Positions 54,499-63,656 of a stretch of 64,000 bases of DNA are shown piece by piece. The position numbers were made by a program, and so were the translations under genes. The notes under the pieces are model-generated. The model made no database searches. It saw only the letters and a program-made list of their open reading frames with translations, and had not been told where the DNA came from. Position 1 is the stretch's first letter. Each line of letters opens with the position of its first letter. Source of the stretch: JASGMR01 sp963664675 (GTDB taxonomy: Bacteria > Thermotogota > Thermotogae > Petrotogales > Kosmotogaceae); contig CAXXLB010000009.1 of assembly GCA_963664675.2 (NCBI GenBank), positions 1,135,871 to 1,199,870 on the forward strand, written 5' to 3'.

Positions 54499-55521
54499 TC
54501 ACCTCCAAATTTTTATTGATTTTTTTAGACCTGTAGTTTTTGTTTTCAAATACATATCTACCCCTGAACTAAGGGCTCCCTCCACTATAGCCCTTTCTTT
54601 CCCCTTTGAAAAAGTCAATGAAGCGGTTGTTTTCTTCTGTTTTTTCCATTCTCTGAGTATGAATTCTTCGGTAATTCCAAATCTTCCGTTCAGAACGAAT
54701 TTTTCCGGATTGAGTAAAAAGCTCATATTTATGAGCAATCTTATCCACTCATTAACTAAATATTCCTGATTGGCCGCGTTAAACCGGTCCTCTATAGATA
54801 CTTCTTCGATATTCAGCAATTGCCCGAGTTCACCGGCCATTCCTTCGCCTACGAACAGATTTCCATCGAATATGAACCCAGCACCTATTCCTCTTCCCCA
54901 ATAAATACAAATTATATTTTTCACATTATCTGTGTAAAATCTTTCCCGTACAGCCAATAAATTGGCGTCATTTTCAAAGGCAACGATAGCTCCCGGAAAT
55001 TTATTTCTTACGATTTCTACCATCTTGCTGACATGAATACCGTACCAGTCCGATATTGATGCGAAAATATTTCCCGATTTTAAAATATATCCGGATATAG
55101 CAAAAACGACTACGGCGATATCTTCGGTTATAGAATTTATTTCCTCTGTCAGATGTGCCTTGAGATTTTCAAAATTTACAGTCGATATTTCCCTGACCCA
55201 AAAATGTTTAATTGAACCGGAAAGATCCGATATCCCATATCTTATAAAATTCTGATCAATCTGAATTCCCATGATATTCGCATAACCATAATTGAATTCG
55301 AGAAGAGTAGGCCACCTTCCTAATTCTGATTTTTGTTTGCCGGAAGTTTTTAAAAGAGTACCGATAAGTGGGCTAATATTTCTTGACACGGTTGGGGCAC
55401 TGAGTTTGAGAACTTTAGTTATTTCGGCTTTAGAGGCGGTTTTGTTTCGATGAATATATTCAAGAATATTTAAAAGATTGTTATTTTTAACCTGTGTTAC
55501 ATGTTTTGGAGAATTTTTCAT
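54499..55521 (-). CDS. ROK-family transcriptional regulator (NagC/XylR type)
   Basis: A 340-aa regulator. The N-terminal winged helix (NNLLNILEYIHRNKTASKAE through LKLSAPTVSRNI, residues about 12-50) is joined to a ROK sugar domain with CIYWGRGIGAGFIFDGNL and AGELGQLL. In the ROK part the CxCG zinc motif is absent and the DxGGT loop is degraded, as in dedicated regulators. AGGAGTG precedes the ATG. First gene of the operon, so it probably represses itself and the importer and is released by the sugar or its phosphate. Confidence 0.92.
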   Translation of the reverse strand: MKNSPKHVTQVKNNNLLNILEYIHRNKTASKAEITKVLKLSAPTVSRNISPLIGTLLKTSGKQKSELGRWPTLLEFNYGYANIMGIQIDQNFIRYGISDLSGSIKHFWVREISTVNFENLKAHLTEEINSITEDIAVVVFAISGYILKSGNIFASISDWYGIHVSKMVEIVRNKFPGAIVAFENDANLLAVRERFYTDNVKNIICIYWGRGIGAGFIFDGNLFVGEGMAGELGQLLNIEEVSIEDRFNAANQEYLVNEWIRLLINMSFLLNPEKFVLNGRFGITEEFILREWKKQKKTTASLTFSKGKERAIVEGALSSGVDMYLKTKTTGLKKSIKIWR

Positions 55522-55538
55522 TGTTACACTCCTATTTA

Positions 55539-55578
55539 TTTACATACTGTAAAAAAATAACTATAGCTAAATTTTAGC
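55539..55578 (-). promoter_or_regulatory. Two inverted repeats before the ROK regulator
   Basis: TTTACA-N3-TGTAAA (55539-55553) and GCTAAA-T-TTTAGC (55566-55578) lie 18 to 57 bases upstream of the ROK start codon. Paired palindromes at this position are good candidates for the regulator's operators. Confidence 0.5.
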
Positions 55579-55960
55579 ATCTATACATGAATTGTTTAAG
55601 TTCAATTTGTTCATTTTATTCGTAAATATAAGAGGATAGATTCGATTAGCAAAGAAATGCTTTAAATTTGATACTGAAGTAAACTTTTTCAAACCGTACA
55701 TCCCGAGCTTTAGTAAAAATACCACCGGGTGACTGATTTTAATTTTCAGTTTATTTCAGTATCCACAAAGATTTACTGGCGAAAAATTCAATTCAAATGA
55801 TACCGATTTTGATTCTTCATAGATTAAATTGATTTTGTTTTTATCCGGTTCAACATCGCAAGATTTATTTGATATGAAACTGAAAAGAAAAGATCAAAGT
55901 ATAATATTGAAATATAGGTTGAAACTATATAGTTTTTTAACCTGTGTCGGAGGGATATTT
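55579..55960. other. Spacer between divergent ROK and radical SAM genes
   Basis: No gene is supported. A frame running from 55829 into the radical SAM gene has no ribosome site and non-coding composition, so it is treated as untranslated leader. The region must carry both divergent promoters. Confidence 0.4.
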
Positions 55961-57334
55961 ATGAAGATAATTTTTATTGTCCCTGCCGCAAAGATTAGAA
56001 GAAACAGACTGTACAGAATCGGTGGTTCTTTTTATGGCAGGAGTAATTCTATAACCGGACCATTGATACTGGGAAAGATCTTAAAGAATGCCGGTCATAA
56101 TGTTGAGGTTTATGAGGAACTGTACAGGGATCTTGATTTTCAAAAAATTATTGATGCCGATGTAATTTGCATTTCTGCAATGACTTCTAATGTGGTAAGG
56201 GCGTATGAAATCGCTGACTTTTTCAGAGAAAAGTATCACAAACGAGTTATTATGGGAGGAATGCACCCGAGTTATATGCCTGATGAAGCTTCCAGGCATG
56301 CTGATTGTGTGGTGATAGGCGAGGCCGAAAACGTAATCGTTGATGTAGTCGAAGGAAATATAACCGATAAAATAGTGAAATTCGCCCCGGTTTTTGATGT
56401 AGACAACATCCCTTTTCCCGATTATTCTATTTTAAAAACACCGTGTAAAGCTGCAAATATAATGACATCCAGAGGATGTCCCTATAATTGTAATTTCTGT
56501 ACGACTTCCAGAATGTTTTATCCATACAGGCAGCGCACTCCCGATAACGTTATTGAAGAACTGAGGATTTATAAAAAAATGGGGTTTAAATATGTGAATT
56601 TCGAGGATGATAATTTCACTGCCAACAAAGTGAGAGCGAAAGAAATACTGAGAAAAATGATAAAAAACAATCTGGTGTTCAAAGAAACGTTTTTTTTCGG
56701 TCGTACGGATCTGGCGGATGATGATGAATTACTTGAACTCTTAAAGGCCGCAAATCTCAAGAGAGTTCTGATAGGAATAGAATCTCTGAATCAGAAATCA
56801 CAGGATTATATAAACAAAAAACAGAACATTGAGGCAATAATCAAATGTGGTAATAAACTGTTCAAATATGGGATCAAGCTCATAGCGAGTATCGTTCTCG
56901 GTTTGGATACCGATACCGCAGAGGATATTCACAGAAGTGTCGAATTCAGTAAGAACATAAATGCCTATCAGCTTCAACCGGCTATTTTAACACCGTACCC
57001 AGGTACTCCCATTTACAATCAATTCAAAAAAGAAAACAGGTTGTTGATCAAAGAATGGGAATATTATGACATGATGAACGTCGTTTTCATTCCAAAAAAC
57101 CTCACACCATGGGAACTCGAGGGAGAATTTTATAAAGCCGTGAAAGATTTTTACACTCTGGGCGGTGCCATGAAAATGTTCAGGTTATACGGATTCGATG
57201 CCTGGTCCAGAAGAATGGCTCTCTGGTTTGCAACACGATTCGGTTGCGCGTTTTTCAAAAGGCAATCCGAAAAAGAAAATGGAAATATCTATAACAGATT
57301 GAAACATGTTTCGATGAAAATGCTCATGAATTGA
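55961..57334 (+). CDS. B12-binding radical SAM protein
   Basis: A 457-aa enzyme. The cobalamin-binding N-terminal domain (about 1-150: GPLILGKILKNAGHNVEVY and VIMGGMHPSYMPDEA) is followed by a radical SAM domain with cluster motif CPYNCNFC in MTSRGCPYNCNFCTTSRMF (about 168-186) and a C-terminal helical tail. ATG 55961 has GGAGGG six bases upstream. Relatives (BchE/HpnJ-like group) modify lipids, pigments or other carbon skeletons. No pathway partner is next to it, so the substrate is unknown; membrane lipid modification is a possibility only. Confidence 0.88.
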   Translation: MKIIFIVPAAKIRRNRLYRIGGSFYGRSNSITGPLILGKILKNAGHNVEVYEELYRDLDFQKIIDADVICISAMTSNVVRAYEIADFFREKYHKRVIMGGMHPSYMPDEASRHADCVVIGEAENVIVDVVEGNITDKIVKFAPVFDVDNIPFPDYSILKTPCKAANIMTSRGCPYNCNFCTTSRMFYPYRQRTPDNVIEELRIYKKMGFKYVNFEDDNFTANKVRAKEILRKMIKNNLVFKETFFFGRTDLADDDELLELLKAANLKRVLIGIESLNQKSQDYINKKQNIEAIIKCGNKLFKYGIKLIASIVLGLDTDTAEDIHRSVEFSKNINAYQLQPAILTPYPGTPIYNQFKKENRLLIKEWEYYDMMNVVFIPKNLTPWELEGEFYKAVKDFYTLGGAMKMFRLYGFDAWSRRMALWFATRFGCAFFKRQSEKENGNIYNRLKHVSMKMLMN

Positions 57335-57762
57335 AATAATCTTTTTCTGTAAATATGGAAGTGATTCGAACATTTTATGAACGTTTTTTTCACGAAAATG
57401 AACCTGTCGTTGAAATCGATATATCACAAAAAAATGAATATAATATCTTCGCCTGTTCATGAGTTTTATATTTGGTTTGTTGTTTTCCAAATTTATTTTA
57501 TTCTTTTAATGTAAAAAAATCTGAATTTTTATCAGGTTTTTCATCAAATGGCCTTTACCCGAAAATATTTGAGTTTTGATTACCTTTTTCACTTTTGATT
57601 ATCAAACAAATATATTATATTTTTTAAAAGGATGAGTGTATTTTAAAGGACCTTATTGTGAAGAGATCATTATTTTTGTCTGTCTTCATTACTATGGAAC
57701 GTTTTTCTTTGTTTTAAAAGACGAATAGGGTAAAATTTATTAATCCACAGGGGAGGATGAAG
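57335..57762. other. AT-rich spacer with possible promoter for the GNAT/APH pair
   Basis: No coding frame is supported. TTGATT near 57595 followed by TATTTT/TATATT about 17 bases on is a weak promoter candidate. The ribosome site GGGGAGG of the next gene lies at the right end. Confidence 0.4.
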
Positions 57763-58521
57763 ATGAAAGAAGCGATGTTGGAAAAACTTTATAAAACGCT
57801 CTCGAAGGATTTCTGTTGCGAAACCGAAAATTTTATCAACCCGGGTCTTTATATAACAAAATTTTCTGAGAAAGAAGGCAGAAGAAAATTTCCCGTATCC
57901 AGTAAACATTTTTCATTCATATCGATAAATAATTCACTAATTGTCTGTACAGCCGAGAAAAATTACTACTGGTGTTTGCGAAGCTTTGAAGGAATGAGTA
58001 AACAGGATTTCTTTTCGCCGCAGAATATGGTTTGTATTGAGGAAAAAATAAAAGAGGATGGAAGTGGGTTGAGGGGGCCTGAATTTAAATTCATCTGCGA
58101 GGCAACACAGACCGAAAGACCCTTGAAGACCGATTACATAGTAGATATTTATTATAAAGATGAAATTCACAAGCTCTATAGATTCAAAAACTTTCAAAAT
58201 GCTCTGATTTATAAAAAGAATTATCAGAGAGACGACGAAATAGCTCTCACAATAACTCACAAGGGGAAGATTATTGCAATAGCGGGGGCATCCTCAGATT
58301 CGGAAGATTTGTGGCAGATTGGTCTTGATGTTATGGAAAAATACAGAGATATGGGAATCGGAAAGTTTCTTTTGAACCTGATTACAAAAAATATAATTAA
58401 ACTCAGGAAGATTCCTTACTATTCAACAACGGTGTGGAATATTCCCTCCATAAATCTTGCACTGTACAGTGGATATAAGTTGTTATGGGTGGAATATTAT
58501 TCAAAAGTGGTTTACAGGTGA
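57763..58521 (+). CDS. GNAT-family acetyltransferase
   Basis: A 252-aa protein. The C-terminal half (about 150-250) is a GNAT domain: the sequence IAGASSDSEDLWQIGLDVM, the acetyl-CoA loop YRDMGIGKFLL and STTVWNIPSINLALYSGYK. The N-terminal half is a separate domain that I do not recognise, with several aromatic residues. ATG 57763 follows GGAGG at six bases. The next gene, an aminoglycoside-phosphotransferase-fold kinase, starts six bases later, so the two are co-translated and may act on the same small molecule. Confidence 0.85.
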   Translation: MKEAMLEKLYKTLSKDFCCETENFINPGLYITKFSEKEGRRKFPVSSKHFSFISINNSLIVCTAEKNYYWCLRSFEGMSKQDFFSPQNMVCIEEKIKEDGSGLRGPEFKFICEATQTERPLKTDYIVDIYYKDEIHKLYRFKNFQNALIYKKNYQRDDEIALTITHKGKIIAIAGASSDSEDLWQIGLDVMEKYRDMGIGKFLLNLITKNIIKLRKIPYYSTTVWNIPSINLALYSGYKLLWVEYYSKVVYR

Positions 58522-58527
58522 AAGACC

Positions 58528-59493
58528 TTGGAAGATAAGAGTATACTGAGAAAAGTTGCGGAATTGATTTTGGCGCAATATGCCTTGAATATCAAAAGTA
58601 TTCAGTATTTTACCGAAGAAACCAACCTTTTTTTCAAAGTAATCGATGAGAACGGAAAAAAATACACATTGAAAATATTTCAGGAAGAATCCAGTAAAAT
58701 CGAAGATAATCTGGCGGAGGTATTCTTCATGGATGCTTTAAATAAGGCATCAAATATTCCAATTCAGGATATCGTTCATTCGATAAACGGTGACGGGGTC
58801 GTGGTAGTGAAATCGAAATACACCCTACTTCCAAAAAGAGCTATACTTTATGAATGGATCGAAGGTGAAGTTTTTTGCGGTAAAGAATCGTACCGGCTTT
58901 TCAGGAGAATGGGTAAAATAATCGCGAAGATGCACACAGCGACAAAAGATGTAATTATTCCGGAGAATTTAAATCCCAAGAAATGGGATAAGGTTTTTTA
59001 CTACCGTGGGGAAGTTCCCGTGTATAAAAAAACTAAATTCAAAAATGTGGTTCCTGATAAATTTATAAAAATGATGGATTATATCATTCCGGTTCTGGAT
59101 AATGGATTGAGTAACTTGTATGAGAATTCAAAACCTCAATTGATTCATGCGGATCTGAATCCCTGGAACATTCTGGTCGATGGAGATGATTTGAAGATAA
59201 TTGATTTTGAAGAAGCCCTGCTGGGTTTCCCGGTACACGATATTTCGGTTTTTTTATATTATTATAGGCACAATGATAAATTCGATTATTCTCTGGTTAA
59301 AAACTCCCTTTTAGAGGCATATTCGGAGATAATAAGCGATATTGATTTTAACGAGTTTTATATCGATCTTCTCATGACGGCCAGAAGGGTGAATTTTATG
59401 AATTATGTTCTCGATATAAATTACGATGATCCGAAAAAATACATAAAGGAAAGCCTTCCCAGAGTAGAAGATTTCATAAAGAAATATTTATAA
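58528..59493 (+). CDS. Phosphotransferase of the aminoglycoside phosphotransferase (APH) fold
   Basis: A 321-aa kinase-like protein with the catalytic loop HADLNPWNIL and the metal-binding IIDFEEALLG, the APH/choline-kinase pattern; ILYEWIEGEVF marks the hinge. The start is TTG behind AGGTGA, six bases after the GNAT stop. Families with this fold phosphorylate antibiotics, choline, homoserine or sugars. The pairing with an acetyltransferase hints at small-molecule modification or detoxification, but the substrate cannot be named. Confidence 0.85.
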   Translation: MEDKSILRKVAELILAQYALNIKSIQYFTEETNLFFKVIDENGKKYTLKIFQEESSKIEDNLAEVFFMDALNKASNIPIQDIVHSINGDGVVVVKSKYTLLPKRAILYEWIEGEVFCGKESYRLFRRMGKIIAKMHTATKDVIIPENLNPKKWDKVFYYRGEVPVYKKTKFKNVVPDKFIKMMDYIIPVLDNGLSNLYENSKPQLIHADLNPWNILVDGDDLKIIDFEEALLGFPVHDISVFLYYYRHNDKFDYSLVKNSLLEAYSEIISDIDFNEFYIDLLMTARRVNFMNYVLDINYDDPKKYIKESLPRVEDFIKKYL

Positions 59494-59865
59494 ACAAATT
59501 TACTTCTTTTGAACAATATATAATAGAAGCGGTTATACTTAAATCTTTTAGATCTTTGGTTGAATAAATTTCTTCATCTTAAATATTCCTAATTTTTCCA
59601 TGGTTTAAATAAATGTTTTAATTATTATCTGTGCAGAAATTTTCAGCATTTTCCAATGGACCGGAAGAATTATCTATATTTCACAATAATCGGACGGGCT
59701 TCATAAAAGATGTATAAAGGGAAGATCTCCCGTACTCTGTAATCGAGTATTTTTGAATTATTCATTATTTTTATTTTTTTGATTTTAAAAGTAATAAAAC
59801 TTAAAAAATTATAAATTGGTGTAACGTTTGGCAAGATGATTTCTTTCATAATTATCTTCGGATTG
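59494..59865. other. Spacer with small hairpins
   Basis: No gene is supported. TACTC-N7-GAGTA followed by TTTTT near 59735-59755 could end plus-strand transcription from the GNAT/APH pair, and GGGAAGATCTCCC just before it forms another small hairpin. A 30-codon minus-strand frame starting near 59770 has no ribosome site. Confidence 0.35.
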
Positions 59866-60212
59866 TTATATTTTTATATTGAATTTCAATAGAATAATAC
59901 TTGTGATCCAGTAGCCGAACATGGTTATCGAAGAAGACAATAGCATACTTATATAAAAATTTATGTCCATTTTTAAAAATATAGGAAAAAAACAAAGAAT
60001 AACAGCGAAGGTATTAAGAACCAGAAAATATTTATCGAGAGATTTGCACTTTCAGTTTGCCGTTGGTATCTATGTAGAGCCAGACAATGGCCAGAGTGAG
60101 TGGGAGAGAGATATTAACCCACCCCAGAAAGATGCCCTTTTACTTATTTCTGACACTAAAACAAGAATTATTGCGGATGCAACTATTTTGATAAAATATC
60201 TAATGACTGATC
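59866..60212 (-). pseudogene. DUF3147-family membrane protein, frameshifted remnant
   Basis: On the minus strand three frames together give a whole small membrane protein of the DUF3147 type. YFIKIVASAIILVLVSEISK with RASFWGGLI lies from 60198 down. A frame change then gives SLPLTLAIVWLYIDTNGKLK, a further change gives IFWFLIPSLLFFVF, and a last one gives FLKMDINFYISMLLSS to MFGYWITSIILLKF. The stop is TAA at 59866-59868. The breaks fall near a TCTCTCTC run, in the segment TCTCGATAAATA, and at a run of seven T. Conserved residues survive, so decay is recent, or sequencing errors in homopolymers must be excluded. An 88-codon plus-strand frame here is only its antisense shadow. Confidence 0.75.
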
Positions 60213-60309
60213 ACACCCACCGATTTTGATTTTTGCATAACAGGTTTATATAATATACTGATTATAAGATATATTATAATTCAGGGAAAAAAATGGTTAA
60301 AGGTGATCT

Positions 60310-61281
60310 ATGGAAAAAGTGAATTTAAAAGAAGAAGATTTTAAAGAAATACTTTTAAACTATAATTTGGGAAAATTGAAAAGTTTTCAAATTATTAAAA
60401 ATGGTACAGTTCAAACGAATTATCTTGTAGTCACTGACAAGGGTAAATTTGTTTTGAGACTCTACAGCTTCAGAAAAATAGAATCCATAAAGTTTGAAAT
60501 AAATCTTATTAATTATATTTTAAAGAGGAAATTTCCAACCGCATTTCCAGTAAAGGGAAAGAATAATAAGTACATTAATTTTTATAAAGATGGGCCATAT
60601 GTTTTTTTTGAGTTTATAAAAGGAGAACATATAGAAAATCCAACGATAATTCAGAAAAATCTGTTGATAAAAAAGGTTGCGGAACTGGGAAATATCACTA
60701 AAAATTACAAACCAATATACAGGAGATTCAGGTGGAATTATAATCCTGAATTCTGCAGGAACTTAGCGAAGGGAAAAGCAGATGAAACAGATTCCAAAAA
60801 TGCGAAAGAGAAATACGAGTGGATGGCCGGGGAACTCGAAAAACTGAATTTACCCCCCAATCTGCCCAAAGGTGTTTGCCACTGTGATTTTCATTATTCG
60901 AATATCTTTTTTGATGATGATAGATTTGTAGCACTCATAGATTTTGATGATGCGAATTATACATATCTTTCCTATGATATTGTATCGCTCATGGATCCGT
61001 TTTTACCTGAGTTTTCATGGAAAACCTGGAGAAAGTTCGATCGGGCAGATAACATTCTGGTCTTCGATGAATGCAGATGTATAGTACATGAATATCTGAA
61101 ATACAGACCGATGAGTTCACTTGAAAAAAGACATGTATTCGATGTGTACAAGCTGAGCATTCTGATTGATTGCCTGTGGTATTTTCAAAGGGGAGGAGAG
61201 GAAGATTTTTTTGAAAAAAGAAAAATAGATGCGTTGAATAATCTGGGAAGAGAAAAATTCTTCTGTGTCCTTTTTAAATAA
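60310..61281 (+). CDS. Phosphotransferase of the APH/homoserine-kinase-II fold
   Basis: A 323-aa kinase-like protein. The N-lobe has GTVQTNYLVVTDKGKFVLRL (the ThrB2-type start), the hinge is VFFEFIKGEHI, the catalytic loop VCHCDFHYSNIFF and the metal-binding IDFDDANYTYLSYDI. AAAGGTGA precedes the ATG. It is a second APH-fold protein within 2 kb, clearly different from the one at 58528. Substrate candidates are homoserine, methylthioribose, choline or a sugar; no threonine-pathway genes are near. It is monocistronic and convergent with the MFS gene. Confidence 0.85.
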   Translation: MEKVNLKEEDFKEILLNYNLGKLKSFQIIKNGTVQTNYLVVTDKGKFVLRLYSFRKIESIKFEINLINYILKRKFPTAFPVKGKNNKYINFYKDGPYVFFEFIKGEHIENPTIIQKNLLIKKVAELGNITKNYKPIYRRFRWNYNPEFCRNLAKGKADETDSKNAKEKYEWMAGELEKLNLPPNLPKGVCHCDFHYSNIFFDDDRFVALIDFDDANYTYLSYDIVSLMDPFLPEFSWKTWRKFDRADNILVFDECRCIVHEYLKYRPMSSLEKRHVFDVYKLSILIDCLWYFQRGGEEDFFEKRKIDALNNLGREKFFCVLFK

Positions 61282-61358
61282 ACGGTTTAAATCAAAAATT
61301 CCGAGCCGAACTTCTGTGCTTTATTTTACGGCGTACGACAGTCAGTAAAATTTCTTTA

Positions 61359-62555
61359 TTACCCTGAATATTTTATATTCCTTATACTCTCCGAGAAGAA
61401 TAACATCAAAATTATGAATGCAATCAGAAAGAACGGAAAAAGAGTCATGGTTGTATTTTTCAGTACTACTCCCACCAAAGGAGGTAAAAATGTGCTACCT
61501 ATATAGCCAAATCCCATTTGATACCCTATGATCGTCTGTGAATATTTTTTACCGAATCTCCGGGGTGTTTCATGCAGCATCGAGGGAAAAATCGGTGCGA
61601 GTCCCAGACCCGTCAGAATTAAACATATGAACAGCATAAAATCCGGTACCGGCAAACTGAACAAAACCGTACCGGTCAGTGCCAAAAGTATTCCAATTCT
61701 TATCATTTGTGTGTTTTTGAGTTTGAAAGAGACAAATCCGGAAATAAATCTTCCCAGAGTTATTCCCCCATAATACATGGCAATCCAGGTTGCCGCCGTT
61801 TCTATCGATATATTTTTTACCTGAACCAGAAAGCTGCTTCCCCATAAACCGACCGATAATTCCGTAGCAACATAAAAGATAAAAGTCGCTATGGCCGCTT
61901 TCACTCCTCTTATTTTAAAAATCTTTTTTTTCTTTTTTCCCGTATTTTTATCAATTTCTTCCTGATCTTTATCTTTTTTATTTTCTTCGGTACCAAGCTG
62001 TTTTTGATGCATTTTCCACAAAGGATAACTGAACATCAAGACAACAGCAAGGGAAAGCTGAATTATAGAAATAACTCTGAATCCGGATCTCCAGGATCCA
62101 GTTTTTGAAATAGTCGCGGAAACAATGAGTGGCCCAAGAGTTGCTCCGATTCCCCAGAATGAATGCAGCCAATTCATGTGATGGGCTTTGAAATGTAAAG
62201 CAACATAATTATTGAGTGCCGCATCAACTGAACCCGCACCGAAACCGAGTGGGATTGCCAGAAGGATTAGCCAGAAATATGATTGAGAAAATGAAAATCC
62301 AAGCAGAGCGCCACCGGTTAAGAAGCAGCTTATATATGTAATTTTACCCGTTCCGATTTTTTTAATTAAATATCCGCTCATCAGACTTGAAATGATAGTG
62401 TTTCCCGAAACGATTATCGTGATTAATCCCGCAGCATCAAGCGGCATACCCCATTCTGCTCTCATTGCAGGCCATGTGACCCCGATCAGTGAATCGGGTA
62501 ATCCCAGACTTATGAATGCTAAATATATCAATGCCAAAAGAAAAATAGTAATCAT
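61359..62555 (-). CDS. Major facilitator superfamily transporter (FucP-like)
   Basis: Membrane transporter of 398 aa with about twelve hydrophobic segments and a long, highly charged cytoplasmic loop in the middle (KDKDQEEIDKNTGKKKKK, about 195-215). GFGAGSVDAALNNYVALHF and SLGLPDSLIGVTWPAMR resemble sugar-type MFS proteins of the FucP group. AAGGGG precedes the ATG. It lies 17 bases after the ROK regulator gene, so the ROK ligand is probably the transported sugar. Confidence 0.88.
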   Translation of the reverse strand: MITIFLLALIYLAFISLGLPDSLIGVTWPAMRAEWGMPLDAAGLITIIVSGNTIISSLMSGYLIKKIGTGKITYISCFLTGGALLGFSFSQSYFWLILLAIPLGFGAGSVDAALNNYVALHFKAHHMNWLHSFWGIGATLGPLIVSATISKTGSWRSGFRVISIIQLSLAVVLMFSYPLWKMHQKQLGTEENKKDKDQEEIDKNTGKKKKKIFKIRGVKAAIATFIFYVATELSVGLWGSSFLVQVKNISIETAATWIAMYYGGITLGRFISGFVSFKLKNTQMIRIGILLALTGTVLFSLPVPDFMLFICLILTGLGLAPIFPSMLHETPRRFGKKYSQTIIGYQMGFGYIGSTFLPPLVGVVLKNTTMTLFPFFLIAFIILMLFFSESIRNIKYSG

Positions 62556-62572
62556 TTTTTCCCCTTAAACTG

Positions 62573-63589
62573 TTATTTTTTTATAATCTGGATTTTTTCT
62601 GAAAGGCCTTCCATACCCAAATATTTCAATCCTTCCAGATAACTTCTTTTTATGTCTTTTTCATAGGTTATCTTTGGGATATGGTCTTTGTGTGTTTTTG
62701 TCTTTAGACGATCATTTACTTTTTCCAATATACCTTTTGAAAAAGAATATCCGGAGAGGACTATATTCTCCGGATTTATAACACAATTTATACTGTGGAT
62801 TATATTGGATACGTATTCCGAAAACAAATCGGGATCTTTTTGTATTTTTCCCTGAAAACTTCTCTGCGTTCCGATTGGCAGATAAGATATTTCCCCTGCA
62901 AAATTCGATTTTCCTCTGATAATCTTTTTATTAATTATTATTCCCGAACCCGGCATGCCTTCCATCGGAAAATAAATATAAACAAAACTCTCTCCTCCTG
63001 CGGATAGATTTTTATTAAAATATCCTATTGTGCAGGCGTTGACATCATTTTCAACAATTATCTTCAATCCGTATTTTTTTTTGAACAGATCGATCAGATT
63101 TTTATTGTTCAGCTTTTCAAAATCGCACGATGAAATAGTTCCATCCTTAACCACACCGGGAACACCAATACTTAAAATTTTGATTTTCGAAAATTTTTCA
63201 GTAACTTTTTTCACCACACATTCAATTTCAGTAGTTCCAATGTCACCGTATTCGAAGGTTTTTTCAAATAGTATCTCATTTCCGAGATTTATAACAAAGA
63301 TGGATAGAGAGTTTGTGAAGCCTTCTTTTCTGGCATATATGGTGGAAATGTATGAAAAATTCTTGTTATAAATGAACTTTCTGGACGGCCGTCCGCCGCT
63401 GGAGGGTTCCTTTTCAATTTCCAGCACTTCACCCGTTTTTAACAATTCATTTAAAAGATTTCCACAGGTGGCCACGCTCAACCCTGTTTTTTTCGCCAGG
63501 GAAATTTTCGTGCAATAATCGTTGTTTTTTAATACATTTTTTATGCTCTGGATATTTATTTTTTTCAATTCCTTCGAATTACAAATCAA
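62573..63589 (-). CDS. ROK-family transcriptional regulator
   Basis: A regulator of about 338 aa: winged helix with YCTKISLAKKTGLSVATCGN and a ROK domain with VYIYFPMEGMPGSGIIINKK, NVNACTIGYFNKNL and AGEISYLPIG. The zinc-cysteine motif is absent, as in many regulators. The start is taken as TTG 63589, with GGTGAT five bases upstream; GTG 63613 overlaps the operator-like palindrome. It is the first gene of a two-gene operon with the MFS transporter and has a consensus promoter. Confidence 0.88.
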   Translation of the reverse strand: MICNSKELKKINIQSIKNVLKNNDYCTKISLAKKTGLSVATCGNLLNELLKTGEVLEIEKEPSSGGRPSRKFIYNKNFSYISTIYARKEGFTNSLSIFVINLGNEILFEKTFEYGDIGTTEIECVVKKVTEKFSKIKILSIGVPGVVKDGTISSCDFEKLNNKNLIDLFKKKYGLKIIVENDVNACTIGYFNKNLSAGGESFVYIYFPMEGMPGSGIIINKKIIRGKSNFAGEISYLPIGTQRSFQGKIQKDPDLFSEYVSNIIHSINCVINPENIVLSGYSFSKGILEKVNDRLKTKTHKDHIPKITYEKDIKRSYLEGLKYLGMEGLSEKIQIIKK

Positions 63590-63611
63590 AAATATCACCG
63601 CTTTCAATAAC

Positions 63612-63656
63612 ACTTAACTTAAGTCATATTATAAATTGAAAACAAATTTCTGTCAA
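63612..63656 (-). promoter_or_regulatory. Consensus promoter and palindrome before the ROK/MFS operon
   Basis: On the minus strand TTGACA (63651-63656), a 17-base spacer and TATAAT (63628-63633) match the sigma-70 consensus exactly. The perfect inverted repeat ACTTAA-N-TTAAGT (63612-63624) lies four bases beyond the -10 box, at the transcription start. It is the likely ROK operator. Confidence 0.8.

Noticed and set aside
55829..55960. 44-residue N-terminal extension of the B12-radical SAM protein
   Set aside because: The extension has no ribosome site, while ATG 55961 has a good one and begins the B12-binding domain at its usual distance.
59963..60229. 88-aa plus-strand ORF as a gene
   Set aside because: The opposite strand encodes recognisable DUF3147 sequence in shifted frames; the plus-strand frame has no ribosome site and no protein-like pattern.
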